NCBI GenBank assembly: GCA_946902875.1
Contig: OX336336.1
Location: 2,078,545-2,142,544, forward strand
DNA length: 64,000 nt
Source of the DNA: Nematopogon swammerdamellus
Lineage: Eukaryota; Arthropoda; Insecta; Lepidoptera; Adelidae
Reading direction: 5' to 3'
Shown here in pieces: positions 1 through 9,395 of this stretch. The notes beneath the pieces were generated by a model. It ran no database searches, was not told where the DNA came from, and was given only the letters and a program-made list of their open reading frames with translations. The stretch's first letter is position 1. Each line of letters starts with the position of its first letter. The position numbers and the translations under genes were made by a program.

Positions 1-120
1 GTTAAACCCTACCACCTAGTGATATAAGAAGGGAGTCATATCCCTTAGTCGCCTTTTACGACATACACGGAGAGAGATGCAGTGGGGCTATTCTTTTGAA
101 GTACCGGCCCCACACGGTAC
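1..120 (-). mobile_element. SINE fragment: repeat-E head joined to SINE-D body start
   Basis: Read on the minus strand this begins with the GTACCG...CGGTAC head of repeat E and the CATGTCGTAAAAGGCG block. It then passes directly into the ACTAGGTGGTAGGGTTTAAC start of the SINE-D body. The same head/body junction recurs at 4711-5072, so it is a real composite and not a local accident. The window edge cuts it off. Confidence 0.7.
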
Positions 121-131
121 ATTCTCCTTTT

Positions 132-175
132 GTTCCTTGTTCCTTGTCTCCAATTTGTTCCTTGTTCCTTGTCTC
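132..175. repeat. short direct repeat
   Basis: A 19-mer built from GTTCCTT units and ending GTCTC occurs twice with starts 25 bp apart. It is probably simple-sequence drift. Confidence 0.7.
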
Positions 176-239
176 GGAATTTATATAAAGTTTAGCGAAC
201 GTTATATTTGAATTATTACATATTTCATAATATTTGCTT

Positions 240-462
240 CTCTCAACACCTCCGCTAAGAGCGCAAGGAAGAGCTAGTTTCCGCGCGGAGCTGCTCGCGC
301 GCAGCTAACATTGGACTTGGCGCGGTGTAGCCGCACGCGCAACTGTGTCAAGGTGCGCCACTCCACATTACACACTGCACACTACTGCGATACTTCACTC
401 CCGCCGCGCCCGCCTCGCCTAGCGCACGCGCGTGCGCTCGCTCGCTACGCTATATTACTATA
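240..462. other. CpG-rich patch, possible regulatory DNA
   Basis: This is a GC- and CpG-rich stretch in AT-rich surroundings. It includes the perfect palindrome AGCGCACGCGCGTGCGCT at 421-438. I recognise no coding sequence. MITE-G begins directly after it. Confidence 0.35.
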
Positions 463-697
463 CACGATGTCGCAGTTGCCCCCGTAATATTTTTAACTGA
501 CATAGGGGGGTTATTCTATATGTGAAACTAAACATAATAATTTTTTTTCGTACAAATTTTAAATACCTATTCTCAAAATGTAAGGAGAAAAAAAATTTGT
601 TTTTCTTCAAATTAAAAAGTCGTAGAACAAGAGTTGTTCTATTTCACGTACAGAATCACCTCCTTTCGGGTTTTACGGTTGGGGTTGCAACACCGTG
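463..697 (+). mobile_element. MITE-G copy 1
   Basis: It is bounded by imperfect inverted termini of the CACGGTGTTGCA type (left end CACGATGTCGCA, right end TGCAACACCGTG). The interior is AT-rich with long A/T runs. Related copies lie at 32693-32950 (opposite orientation) and 57700-57972. A GTG-initiated ORF inside looks like repeat sequence and not a gene. The superfamily is not determined. Confidence 0.75.
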
Positions 698-763
698 TTT
701 ATGTACTACTACGCCAGTAATACATGTAATATGTATGCTAGTAATCCTTACCTTTAATAAAAT

Positions 764-998
764 CCAACGTCTGCTTTCTGTCTGAGTGTCTGAGTGTCTG
801 AGTGTCTGAGTGTCTGAGTGTATGTCTGTCTGTCCGCTTATAACTCGAGAACCACTGAACCGATTTTAATAAAAAAAAAATCTACGGATAGCTTGATTCT
901 TCCCATCACCTATAGGCTACTTACTATCACGCTAAATGGCTTATGAGGTTAGCAGTGAAGTGAAATTTGAGAGCGGGCGGAGCCGCGGGCACAGCTAG
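764..998 (+). mobile_element. Helitron-like 3' end with TCTGAGTG microsatellite
   Basis: It ends in a GC-rich hairpin (GCGGGCGGAGCCGCGGGC) followed closely by CTAG at 995-998 and then T, as expected for a Helitron 3' terminus. Near the left end TCTGAGTG is repeated five times (781-820). The stretch with TAACTCGAGAACCACTGAAC matches the interior style of lepidopteran non-autonomous Helitrons. The 5' end is not clear. Confidence 0.7.
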
Positions 999-1378
999 TA
1001 TCTCATAAAACAAAGTAACTTACTCCATGACCATACCTTACAGATTTATTATTAGAACTCGGTGTGTATGAGAGCCACATCTTAGCGTAGCCGGAACTGA
1101 TTTTATTTAGCCTATCCTGTGTGTATAGTTAAATGTGCTTGTACTAAGTTTCATCGAATTCGGATGATCGGTTTAAGAGTTATCATACATACATACATAC
1201 ATACAGAAAAGATTTCTAAAAATCTTCATATTCATTTTTAAGTTTCCGTATTAACAGTAGTAGGTTTAAAGATTCGTCAATTTAGTTTTACAATCATACT
1301 CGTTCGTACATAGAGTCTACAAACTATCATAAAACAAAGTAACTTACTCCATGCAGGACCATCCCTTACATATTTATT
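999..1378 (-). mobile_element. Helitron-A fragments
   Basis: Two or three overlapping pieces of the Helitron-A family lie here in minus orientation. 999-1058 is a 5' end (reverse complement of TACTAATAATAAATCTG). 1059-1221 plus 1274-1378 is an internal region and second 5' end, separated by about 50 bp of unrelated sequence. The array suggests repeated insertion of related elements into each other. Confidence 0.65.
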
Positions 1379-1386
1379 ATTAGTAC

Positions 1387-1714
1387 TTACTTTTGCCCGC
1401 GGCTTCGCTCGCGTGAAATTCGTATTTAAAAAGAAGAAATTAAGTAAGTCCGCTATAGCGTAACTTTATTTCGGCGCGCGAAAAAATTCGGTTTGTATGG
1501 GAGCCACATCTTAGCGTAGCCGGAACTGAATTTTATTTAGCCTGTCCTGTGTCCCGTATAGTTAAATGTGCTTGTACTAAGTTTCATCGAATTCGGATGA
1601 TCGGTTTAAGAGTTATCTAGAAACATACATACATAGATACAGAAAATATTTCTAAAAATCGTAAATTTAGTTTTACAATCATACATAGAGTCTACAAACG
1701 CAGTATCTCATAAA
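1387..1714 (-). mobile_element. Helitron-A, 3' part, split by hAT-like insertion
   Basis: On the minus strand the element ends with the CGCGAGCGAAGCCGCGGGC hairpin, seen here at its left edge. The rest of the copy resumes at 2838-2899 after the hAT-like insertion. Joining across the insertion gives the uninterrupted family sequence GTATCTCATAAAACAAAG found elsewhere in the window. Confidence 0.8.
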
Positions 1715-2837
1715 CAGACATCGGAATCCGCGGGGCACGAATACGACCTTGTTAGGGATTGACTACGGCGATCAATAAACAATCGACACTGTTATCGATA
1801 CTCATATTTATTTGTTTATTGTATTTTATTCATGTCATATTTCAGACCTGAATACTTATATACCTACAGTACTTATATAAACATGTATACTTTATGTTAA
1901 CGATTAAGTAAATATAATACATATTTATATAAGGTCTTTCAAAATTAGTTCATAGTACGCTAAGGGGGGGTTCTGTATCATATAGGGAGTAAAACCTTTA
2001 TAAAAATTTTTGGACCTTGGGCCTTTTTTAAGTAAAAAATTTTTTTATGTAGGTATTTAAATAAAAAAATTGGTGGTTGATTTTTATAACCTAATCGATT
2101 CAGTTTCATAACAGTAACAAAAAAGTCTTCATGACCATTATGATGTAACACGTGTAAGTTGGTAAAAAAAATTAAATTCTTTCTATTCCATACTAATAAA
2201 ACTAAAATTGTGGTTTTTCACAATTTCTGAAAGAAAGAGATATACGTGTTGGAAGACTTTTTTGTTCCTAGCACGAAACCGAAACGATTAAGAAAATTTT
2301 TTTTGACATATAACATTAAAAAAAATTTTTTTGTGAAAAAAAAATTCTTTGTTCTTCAAAAGTGATCTATTTCCGATACAGAACCCCCCCTTAGCTTACT
2401 ATGAACTAATTTTGTAAGACCTATTTTTTTGGACCTTGTTAAACGGTTTTTTTTATGTAAAATATTTTTTATGTGTTTAAATAAAAAAATAGGTGGTTGA
2501 TTTTTATAGCCTAATCGATTCAGTTTCATAACAGTAACAAAAAAGTCTTCAATATCATTATGATGTAACACGTGTAAGTTGGTAAAAAAAATCTAATTCT
2601 TTCTATTCCATACTAATAAAACTAATATTGTTGTTTGAACAGATTTGTATTGTACCTACAAAGTAAATACAACATTTGTTTATTATATCTTATTTTCTAT
2701 AGAAATACTCTTAGTTTCAATAATCGACATTATTTCATATTATTCTAAAATAACGATCGATTTTCGATATTTGTGGATACATTGTCCCATCACTAAATAA
2801 CCATGAATCATTCGTGCCCCGCGGATTCCGATGTATG
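1715..2837. mobile_element. hAT-like non-autonomous transposon 1
   Basis: It is flanked by the exact 8-bp duplication CTCATAAA (1707-1714 and 2838-2845). The termini are inverted: CAGACATCGGAATCCG on the left and the complement of CATACATCGGAATCCG on the right, and the match extends to about 28 bp. An 8-bp target duplication with CA-starting termini is typical of hAT elements. At 1123 bp with no transposase ORF it must be non-autonomous. It sits inside a Helitron-A copy and contains a further inverted-repeat unit at 1933-2425. Confidence 0.85.
1933..2425. repeat. inverted-repeat unit inside hAT-like 1, plus 420-bp-offset direct repeat
   Basis: The ends are near-perfect inverted repeats of about 45 bp (left AGGTCTTTCAAAATTAGTTC, right its complement with few changes). 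A block of about 210 bp at 2010-2230 also recurs at 2430-2640 with a constant 420-bp offset. One copy is therefore inside the inverted-repeat unit and one outside. Confidence 0.7.
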
Positions 2838-2899
2838 CTCATAAAACAAAGTAACTTACTCCATGCAGGACCATCCCTTACAGATTTATTATTAGTATT
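2838..2899 (-). mobile_element. Helitron-A, 5' part, after hAT-like insertion
   Basis: This continues the copy at 1387-1714 and ends in the reverse complement of TACTAATAATAAATCTG, the 5' terminus of the family. Confidence 0.8.
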
Positions 2900-3242
2900 G
2901 ATTGATGATTGATATAAAAACTATTTAATTCTGGAATGTTCGTATTGATACAGATCTATTACCCCACGGCTCTAAATCCGCTCAATTCAGCATCTAGACG
3001 TTATGCTACATGTCCTTAATCAGATCTACGCACTAAGGTGTGTCCGATCAATTAAATTGATACTTTACATCCATACGTCTCAACCACGGCGGGCTAACAG
3101 GCCGCCAATTAGATTCCAGTTGGCGACGATTGGTTGTAGGTCATGTGTGTCCTAGAAAAAATGGCGTTGATTTTACTTGGCATGATGTATTGACAACTTG
3201 TCAAACGAAAAAAAAAACAAACAAAATTACTTATTAAAATTA
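2900..3242. other. unassigned intergenic DNA
   Basis: I see no ORF, repeat family or RNA signal that I recognise here. Confidence 0.4.
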
Positions 3243-3513
3243 AGAGGTCTGTCTGTCCGTCCGTCTGTCCGAGGGCTGTATCTCTTTATCCGTAATAGGT
3301 AGCCCGTTGAAATTTTCACAGAATATGTGTATGGCCGATATAACAACAAATACTAAAAATAAGAAAAAGTAAAAAATTTACGGGGTCCCGATACTAGATA
3401 CTAAAAAGTGTATGCGCGTCATCTAACGAAAATAATATGAAGCAGCGCTGACCATGACATGGCGATACGGAACCCTCGGTGCGCGAGTTAGACTCACACT
3501 TGGCCGTTTTTTA
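3243..3513 (+). mobile_element. GGCCAAG element (truncated)
   Basis: This is the abundant lepidopteran repeat that in this orientation ends ACGGAACCCTCGGTGCGCGA...CTTGGCCGTTTT. The left end (AGGGTTCCGTA hairpin) is missing. The 3' part GAGTT-GACTC resembles a tRNA T-arm and forms a short hairpin. The class (SINE or foldback DNA element) is not settled. Confidence 0.75.
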
Positions 3514-3578
3514 AATAATGTAAGTAATACACCTATGGATGACTGAGTCAGAGGGGCCAGAGCAAATGCTCCGACCAG
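3514..3578 (-). mobile_element. SINE-C 3' fragment
   Basis: It holds the tail and the GGCTGAGTCGGAGGGGCC block of SINE-C. It abuts the T-rich end of a GGCCAAG element, as at 26290. Confidence 0.6.
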
Positions 3579-3580
3579 CA

Positions 3581-3620
3581 TTAATTTATTAATTATATAT
3601 ATACATAATTAATAAATTAA
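3581..3620. repeat. AT palindrome
   Basis: TTAATTTATTAATTAT and its reverse complement flank an 8-bp centre. It is AT-only and could extrude as a cruciform. The next 170 bp hold nothing I recognise. Confidence 0.7.
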
Positions 3621-3788
3621 CCTAAGAGAAAGAATAACGTAACATCAAAACTAACTAAAACCAACACACTAAATTATGAACACCTACTTAACCATAGGTC
3701 ATACATTCATATGAAGTTCATACCTACTATGTTACAAGAAACCAACCCAACCTACCCTCACACAACTCTCATCTGTCCGCTTTAACAC

Positions 3789-4285
3789 CTGTATACATAC
3801 ATACATACAGAAAATTATTCTAAAAATCGTCAATTTAGTTTTAGTATCATACATAGAGTCTTCAAACGTAATCAGTACTAATAATAAATCTGTAAGGGAT
3901 GGTCATGGAGTAAGTTACTTTGTTTTATGAGATACTGCGTTTGTAGACTCTATGTATATGATACTACAACCAAATTGACGATTTTTTAGAAATATTTTCT
4001 GTATGTATGTATGTTCCTCCATAACTCTTAAACCGATCCGAGATTTAACTGTACGGGGCACAGGATAGGCTAAATATAATTCAGTTCCGGTTACGCCAAG
4101 ATGTGGCTCTCATACAAACCGAATTGTTCCGCGCGCCAAAATAAAGGTATTGTAGCGGGCTTACTTACTTTCTTCTTTTTAAATACCAATTTCACGCGAG
4201 CGAAGCCGCGGGCGAAAGCTAGTATCTCATAAAACAAAGTAACTTACTCCATGACCGACCATACCTTACAGATTTATTATTAGTA
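3789..4285. mobile_element. Helitron-A inserted in Helitron-A (opposite orientation)
   Basis: The outer copy (minus) is present as 3789-3870 and 4223-4285. The inner copy (plus, 3876-4222, about 347 bp) runs from TACTAATAATAAATCTG to CGCGAGCGAAGCCGCGGGC and CTAG (4219-4222). The inner 3' end stops exactly before TATCTCAT, the same point used at 998/999. Confidence 0.75.
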
Positions 4286-4710
4286 TTGAATATAAGAACA
4301 TTTCTGAAATAGATTAGGCAGTCAGGTTAGACATTAGCTACTAACCAAAACTTCAGTCGTAAAATGATTTTCTCTCCGAACTAACCAATAGTTTAGGTAG
4401 TTAGTTGAAATAGTATTATTTGTCTGAATGATGAGCTGAGCGCTAGGCATTACGGCCAGACAGCCTTGAAAATTTCTCCCGATTGTGTCTAGAAAACTAT
4501 TGTCGAACGAAGTCTCTCTCGTTGAGTATTACGTGAATACGTTAATTAGAGTAAAAAAATTTAAACCCGACTAAGAAAAACTAATGTAATCACAAGGAAA
4601 GTAGATCACACATTTTGTATGCATCGGGCTCACCTTGTCTGTTCGAATTCTTCTACACGCTCGACTAGAGTATTTTCGATCAATTTTCCTTGTTATTTTT
4701 TTTATTATTT
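4286..4710. other. unassigned intergenic DNA
   Basis: No recognisable gene or repeat family. The last 30 bp are T-rich and lead into a SINE tail. Confidence 0.4.
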
Positions 4711-5072
4711 TTTTTTATGGAAACTGACACGGTTGGCTACATCACCTACAACATCCGTGATGTCAGCCCATAACACCGGGTGAACTTGGTGCCACGTCAG
4801 CCTTCCCTTCGGTCGTGCCGGCTACACTGAACTGGACGGAAAACACAAACTATTTACATTGCCGTTTCGACCGACCTTTCATTCAGTGCGGTGGTACCAA
4901 CCCGGGCGGGTTAAACCCTACCACCTAGTAATATAAGAAGGGAGTCATATCCCTTAGTCGCCTTTTACGACATACACGGGGAAAGATGCAGTGGGGCTAT
5001 TCTTTTAAAGTACCGGCCCCACACGGTACAGTACCGGCCCTACACGGTACAGTACCGGCCCCACACGGTACA
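4711..5072 (-). mobile_element. composite SINE: repeat-E head on SINE-D body
   Basis: On the minus strand the order is head GTACCG...CGGTAC, CATGTCGTAAAAGGCG block, ACTAGGTGGTAGGGTTTAAC, body and CCATAAAA tail. The tRNA/5S-type head seen in other SINE-D copies is absent. The 21-bp head unit (GTACCGGCCCCACACGGTAC plus A on the plus strand) is repeated three times in tandem at 5010-5072. Confidence 0.8.
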
Positions 5073-5257
5073 GTTTTTGATTAGTCTTTCGTAGTCGTGT
5101 TTTATAAAATTCATATTTTGTCCTTTATTTCACATTCTTAAAATTATTAATTTATTTATTATTAATTTATTTTGTTATTATTATTTGTTCAAAATCATTA
5201 TGCGTGGTATATTTTGGTACCTGTATTACCTTTTGTACGATAGAGCAAAAATCTTTG

Positions 5258-5720
5258 AAAAAAAAACGGCCAAGAGCGAGTCAGGCTCGCACAAATTATG
5301 GTTCCGTGACAAAAACAAAAATATATTTGTCGAATATATTACATTGTCAAAAAAACTTTTATGGCTTAATATCTATTAACCCTATGAAAATCAAAATTTT
5401 AGATTTAGAAACTTAGACTAGAAGAAGGGAGGAGGGGAGGGGGGGGGGGGGGCGGAGACCACTGAACTTAAATTGAAAAAAAAATCCCTACAAGATATAA
5501 ACTTTTTTTTATTGATATCAAATTGGTCTTTATCTAGTTTTTGAAGAGCGATATAAGTGCGCGTCATCAAGATCTATCATTATGCTAAATTTCTAATTTG
5601 TACGTTTTCCTTTTATGGTACGGAACCATAAAAACAAGTTTCTTGTATGGGGACCCCCCTTAATTTTTACTGTTTCTTTTTTTCATTGTCTCTTAGGATA
5701 TCCACCATAGACAGCTAAAC
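5258..5720 (-). mobile_element. divergent GGCCAAG element with G-run
   Basis: It starts ACGGCCAAGAGCGAGTC and ends GGTACGGAACCATAAAAAC at about 5634, followed by a piece of another copy to about 5720. A run of 14 G at 5439-5452 lies within a G-rich purine tract. This long variant shares only its termini with the common type. Confidence 0.6.
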
Positions 5721-5744
5721 TTCAAAACTCTGTGCTGGTATCAA

Positions 5745-6125
5745 ACCGCCTCGCTTGCACACTTCTCGCATCGGTCCTTTCGAATTCCGAATCGACCGAA
5801 ACGACGACGGTTGAATCAACGTGAAACGAGTGTCACAGTGACTACTGGCAACTGATTCCAATAGCATTGTAGAGAAGCGATCGCGTTACGTAAGCGGGGT
5901 CGTGGACCGACGGAGGCCGTGTTATGGTAATGCTGAGGTTCCGTGCGCTGCGCCGGCGCACCGGTACGGAGGAGGTGCCGTGCTGCCGGCGCCCGCTCGT
6001 TTGTCAACGTTTTTATCGAGTTCGCTAAACCAGCCGGCTCAAGGTGACGATACAGAAGATTGGATCGACCTCGCGCTGGGAAGCTGTAGCTAGCGTTGTA
6101 GCCACGGACGAGATAGGTAGAGAGG
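5745..6125. other. unassigned moderately GC-rich DNA
   Basis: The ORFs here, including a 153-codon minus-strand frame running into the next feature, show no family signature. The CCGGCGCACCGGTAC area is CpG-rich. It may be the more 5' part of the adjacent LINE or host DNA. Confidence 0.3.
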
Positions 6126-6128
6126 AGC

Positions 6129-6350
6129 TGTATTTTTTTTGTAGAATCGGGAAAATGTGCAACGCACTCCCTGCTCATATTATTTCCTTCCGAGTACAGC
6201 CTGGGGTTTTTCAAAAGGTGCGTGAAAAGGCTCCGTTCAGGCCGGCATGGCATTCGCAATCCCCGTGCATCACACAATGTCCATGGGCATCGTTAGTTAC
6301 CTACTCATAAGGGAAATGAAGCAACATGTCGCGCTTTACATTAAAAAAGG
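6129..6350 (+). pseudogene. LINE-F reverse-transcriptase ORF, C-terminal end and 3' UTR
   Basis: The frame reads RIGKMCNALPAHI, matching the conserved RTGKLWNALPAHIF stretch near the C-terminus of insect LINE ORF2 proteins. Downstream, AGGCCGGCATGGCATTCGCA and CCATGGGCATCGTTAG are shared with other LINE-F ends in the window, followed by a short A-tail. The copy is 5'-truncated and frameshifted, as usual for target-primed reverse transcription. Confidence 0.75.
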
Positions 6351-6515
6351 TAGGTGCCATAACGGAGACTTCCCTTTGGATTGCTGGCTATAATGGACTA
6401 GAGGAGAACACAACCGAGGCTGCTATGCGGCCATATTATATCCAGTACGTTGGTACCAAACCAGTCGGCTACAATTTGAGCGTACCACCTAGTAAGCGGC
6501 AAGGGAAGGCGAACC
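6351..6515 (-). mobile_element. SINE-C body fragment
   Basis: It carries the GGTAGGTGCCAT, CTGCTATGCGGCCAT and CCAGTCGGCTACAATTTGAG blocks of SINE-C. The tRNA-like head is missing. The next 65 bp, rich in GTGCGGGAAG, are unassigned. Confidence 0.75.
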
Positions 6516-6680
6516 CAGGCTACCGATGTTCGAGCCCTAGGGAGAGAGTGCAGTGCGGGAAGTGTCGAGCAGGGCTGCCTTCTGGATTAATAAATTGTAT
6601 TTTCTATTCCAAATTCAAAATTGTTCGCTGCAACTCCAGTATCACCTCATCGCTGAATCACATTATACACAATGCTGGTA

Positions 6681-7137
6681 TTTTTTAACCCCCGACGACG
6701 AAAAAAGAGGGATATTATAAGTTTAACGTGTGTTTGTATGTGTGTAAGGGTGTGTCTGTCTGTGGCATCGTAGCTCCCGAACGGATGGAACGATTTGGAT
6801 GCTATTTTTTTTTATTAGAAAGCTGGTTTAATCGGAATGGTTGTTAGCTATGATTGTAATTTGTAATAAAGTAATTAAGTAATAAAAAAAATTATTTTCC
6901 TAAAAAGTGGACCGATTTGCATGCGGTTTTTTTTAAACCTAGAAATAAATAGAAGTTAAATTTAAAATTAAAAAAACACCGACCCTTAAAAAGTCAAAAA
7001 TAATTTCCGTTTACTTACTTAAAGGGGCCGGGGGACCGCTAAAAAAAATATAAAAACTCAGAGCTCAACAAACAAAGGAAGCCCTTTAAGTAAGTAAACG
7101 AAAATTATTTTTGACTTTAAGGGTCGAGGGTTTTTTT
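6681..7137. mobile_element. foldback family B, left arm and centre
   Basis: It begins TTTTTTAACCCCCGACGACG and runs through GGCATCGTAGCTCCCGAACG and ACCGATTTGCATGCGG to the central palindrome. There, TTTCCGTTTACTTACTTAAA is mirrored by AGTAAGTAAACGAAAATT. The distal half of the right arm is absent. Confidence 0.8.
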
Positions 7138-7427
7138 CTGGCACATTTAGTTAAGTTGTCTCAGAAAAGTAGGTATACCTTGCCCACTGTTACGGCATTA
7201 TTAATTTCCTCCGGAATAATTACGAACAATCGGTATGAATAAACACAAGCCTAAGAAGTAAATTAAACGATTGTCACAACTTGACGACACTTTGAAGTTC
7301 CATAAACACAGAAACTTAGTTAATAACGACAGTCTGTCAGCCTGTCTCTTGCAGTCTTCCACTTGCTATAGTAAGTGAAAATATAGCTATATTTTAATAT
7401 TTATTTTATTTTATTCGTTGGTTATAA
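7138..7427. other. unassigned intergenic DNA
   Basis: AT-rich, with no recognisable gene or repeat. Confidence 0.4.
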
Positions 7428-7590
7428 TTTTTTAAACCCCGACGAAAACGAGAGGTTTTATAAGTTTGACGCTTCCGTCTGTATCTGTGTGTGTGTATTT
7501 GTGTCCGACTGTCTGTCTGTGGCATCGTAGCTCCCAAGCGGATGGGCCGATTTGGATGCGGTTTTTTTAATTAGAAACTTGTCACAATTT
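7428..7590 (+). mobile_element. foldback family B, left-arm fragment
   Basis: This is the outer part of the arm only: AACCCCGACG, TTATAAGTTTGACG, GGCATCGTAGCTCCC and CCGATTTGGATGCGGTTT. Confidence 0.75.
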
Positions 7591-7603
7591 GTTTTTATAT
7601 TTG

Positions 7604-7928
7604 TTTTTAGGGTTTCGTATCCGTCGTACGGAATCCTATTACTAAGCCTACGCCGTCTGAATATGTGTTATTTATTATGGCCGATATAACAACAAATAAT
7701 AAAAAAAAAAGATAAGTAAAACATTCACGGGTGTCCCCATACAAGAAAATAGAAAGTGTATGCGCGCCATCTACCGAAAACACTATGAAGCATTTTAAGT
7801 AATCATGAATTTTAACTAATATGAAGCATTTCATAAAACACGCCACAGATGGCGTGTGTGGCGCTGACCATGACATGGCGATACGGAACCCTCGGTGCGC
7901 GAGTTTGACTCGCACTTGGCCGTTTTTT
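7604..7928 (+). mobile_element. GGCCAAG element
   Basis: A near full-length copy from TTTTTAGGGTTTCGTA to CTTGGCCGTTTTTT. It contains the usual interior: GTGTTATTTATTATGGCCGA, GTGTATGCGCGCCATCTACC and ACCATGACATGGCGATACGG. Confidence 0.85.
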
Positions 7929-7943
7929 TAATTCGGTTTGTAC

Positions 7944-8347
7944 TTTTTTTTATGTAATCCGGTATGGATGGCTGAGTCAGAGGGGCCAAAGCACATGCTC
8001 TGACTAGCCAATATCATCTCCGAGAAGGTAGGTGCCATACCGGAGACTTCCCTGGATTGCTGGCTATACTGGACTAGAGGAGAACACAACCGAGGCTGCT
8101 ATGCGGCCATCTTACATCCAGTACGGTGGTATCAACCCAGTCGGCTACAATTTGAGCCTACCACCTAGTAAGGGGCAAGGGAAGGGACCTACAGTTTTAC
8201 ACCGGTTCCGAACTGTGAAGCAGCAGGTGTAGGTATGCACGTAAATTTTTTCATCAGAAAAAACTCATTGGTACACGGCGACCGGATTCGAACCTCGGAC
8301 CTCCCGCATGAGAAGCCGATGCCCAAACCACTCGGCCACCCGCCGCT
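7944..8347 (-). mobile_element. SINE-C, nearly complete
   Basis: The tRNA-like head is at the right end: A box TGGCCGAGTGG and B box GGTTCGAATCC, separated as in a class II (Leu/Ser) tRNA. The body follows, and the 3' tail ends TACATAAAAAAA at the left. It is transcribed leftward if active. Confidence 0.85.
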
Positions 8348-8426
8348 TATACGTACTCCACCGGGGTTTGTATTTTTCGCATCTAGCTCCGGTTCCCGGC
8401 TGCTGCTGTAGGCAAAGCGCATCGTC

Positions 8427-8534
8427 GCGAGTCGCGAGTCGCGTCGCGTCGCGAGTATATGCGTGTTACGTGGAGTATATGCGAGTCGCGAGTCGCGTCG
8501 CGTCGCGATTATATGCGTGTTACGTGGAGCAATA
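8427..8534. repeat. CpG-dense 54-bp tandem repeat (2 copies)
   Basis: Two adjacent 54-bp units (8427-8480, 8481-8534) differ at very few positions. Each contains GTCGC pentamer repeats followed by TATATGCGTGTTACGTGGAG. The CpG density is far above the surroundings. Confidence 0.85.
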
Positions 8535-8595
8535 AAGGTATAGAGATACCTGGAGTGCAGGTGAATTTATTCGATTGTCGTTATCATGTTTTATT

Positions 8596-8906
8596 TACCG
8601 TACTTAAAAAGAATAACCCCTACTGTATCTCTCCCCGTTCATGTCGTAAAAGGCGACTAAGGGATAAGGACAAGATGCCGTATTAAAGGTCGACAGGCTA
8701 GCCACCTCTCACCTTGGAGCAGTCCATCCACCGAGTCATGCAGCAGGTGGGTGGTGCCTTACTTGCTGCTCGATCTTCTCCTAATACTATGCTAAACGGG
8801 GTGGTCGGTGTTGTGCTGTAATTTACAATAGTACCCGCCGTACAACTCCGATGTCTCTGCGTACCCCTATTGTCGGTATAAAGCGTGTGCCGTGTGGTAT
8901 GTATGT
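8596..8906 (+). mobile_element. repeat E
   Basis: It starts TACCGTACTTAAAAAGAATA, carries CATGTCGTAAAAGGCG and CACCGAGTCATGCAGCAGG, and ends with CGTGTGGTATGTATG. The usual internal inverted pair (CGGTGTTGTGCTG and its complement) is degraded on one side. Confidence 0.8.
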
Positions 8907-9290
8907 TTTATTTGAATGCTAAATAATAAAATCCTTGTATAAATTTATTATGAAATATTATAATTATAGAACCATCGATGAAACCCTACTTACTACCTAT
9001 TGATTATTAATGTAACTCAATTTTAAGAGGGGCCAGGCGATGAAGCGAGTAATTAATTTTTTCAGCAAATAACTTTTCGCAATTAATGAGAAAATTTGAA
9101 ATGAATCGCTCTTCTTGAATGAAAGTGCACGAGCGGTCGTTACGTCTGAAATATATTTTCGAATAACCTGTCGCGTTCTATTTCAGGTCTTTTTTTTAAG
9201 TTACACGCTCCAATTTTACCAACGGCTCGGCAGATTCTTTGTTTTCATAACGGACATACGTTCCATAATCCTCGCCGAGCTGAGGCAGAA
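8907..9290. other. unassigned intergenic DNA
   Basis: No recognised element or coding sequence. Confidence 0.4.
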
Positions 9291-9395
9291 TTTTTTTTTA
9301 TGGAAACTTACACAGTTGGCTACATCACTTAGAACACCTTTGATTTCAGCCCATAACTACTTTGTGAGCTAGGTGCAATGTCAGTCAGTGCCATC
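9291..9395 (-). mobile_element. SINE-D 3' fragment
   Basis: It starts with the T-rich tail and TATGGAAACTTACACAGTTG and includes the TCAGCCCATAAC block. It is diverged and 5'-truncated. Confidence 0.65.

Noticed and set aside
5010..5072. CRISPR-like array
   Set aside because: Three contiguous 21-bp units without spacers at the end of a SINE are a tandem duplication, not repeats with unique spacers.
5816..6277. 153-codon minus-strand ORF
   Set aside because: It overlaps a LINE-F 3' end on the opposite strand and has no domain signature, so it is a shadow frame.
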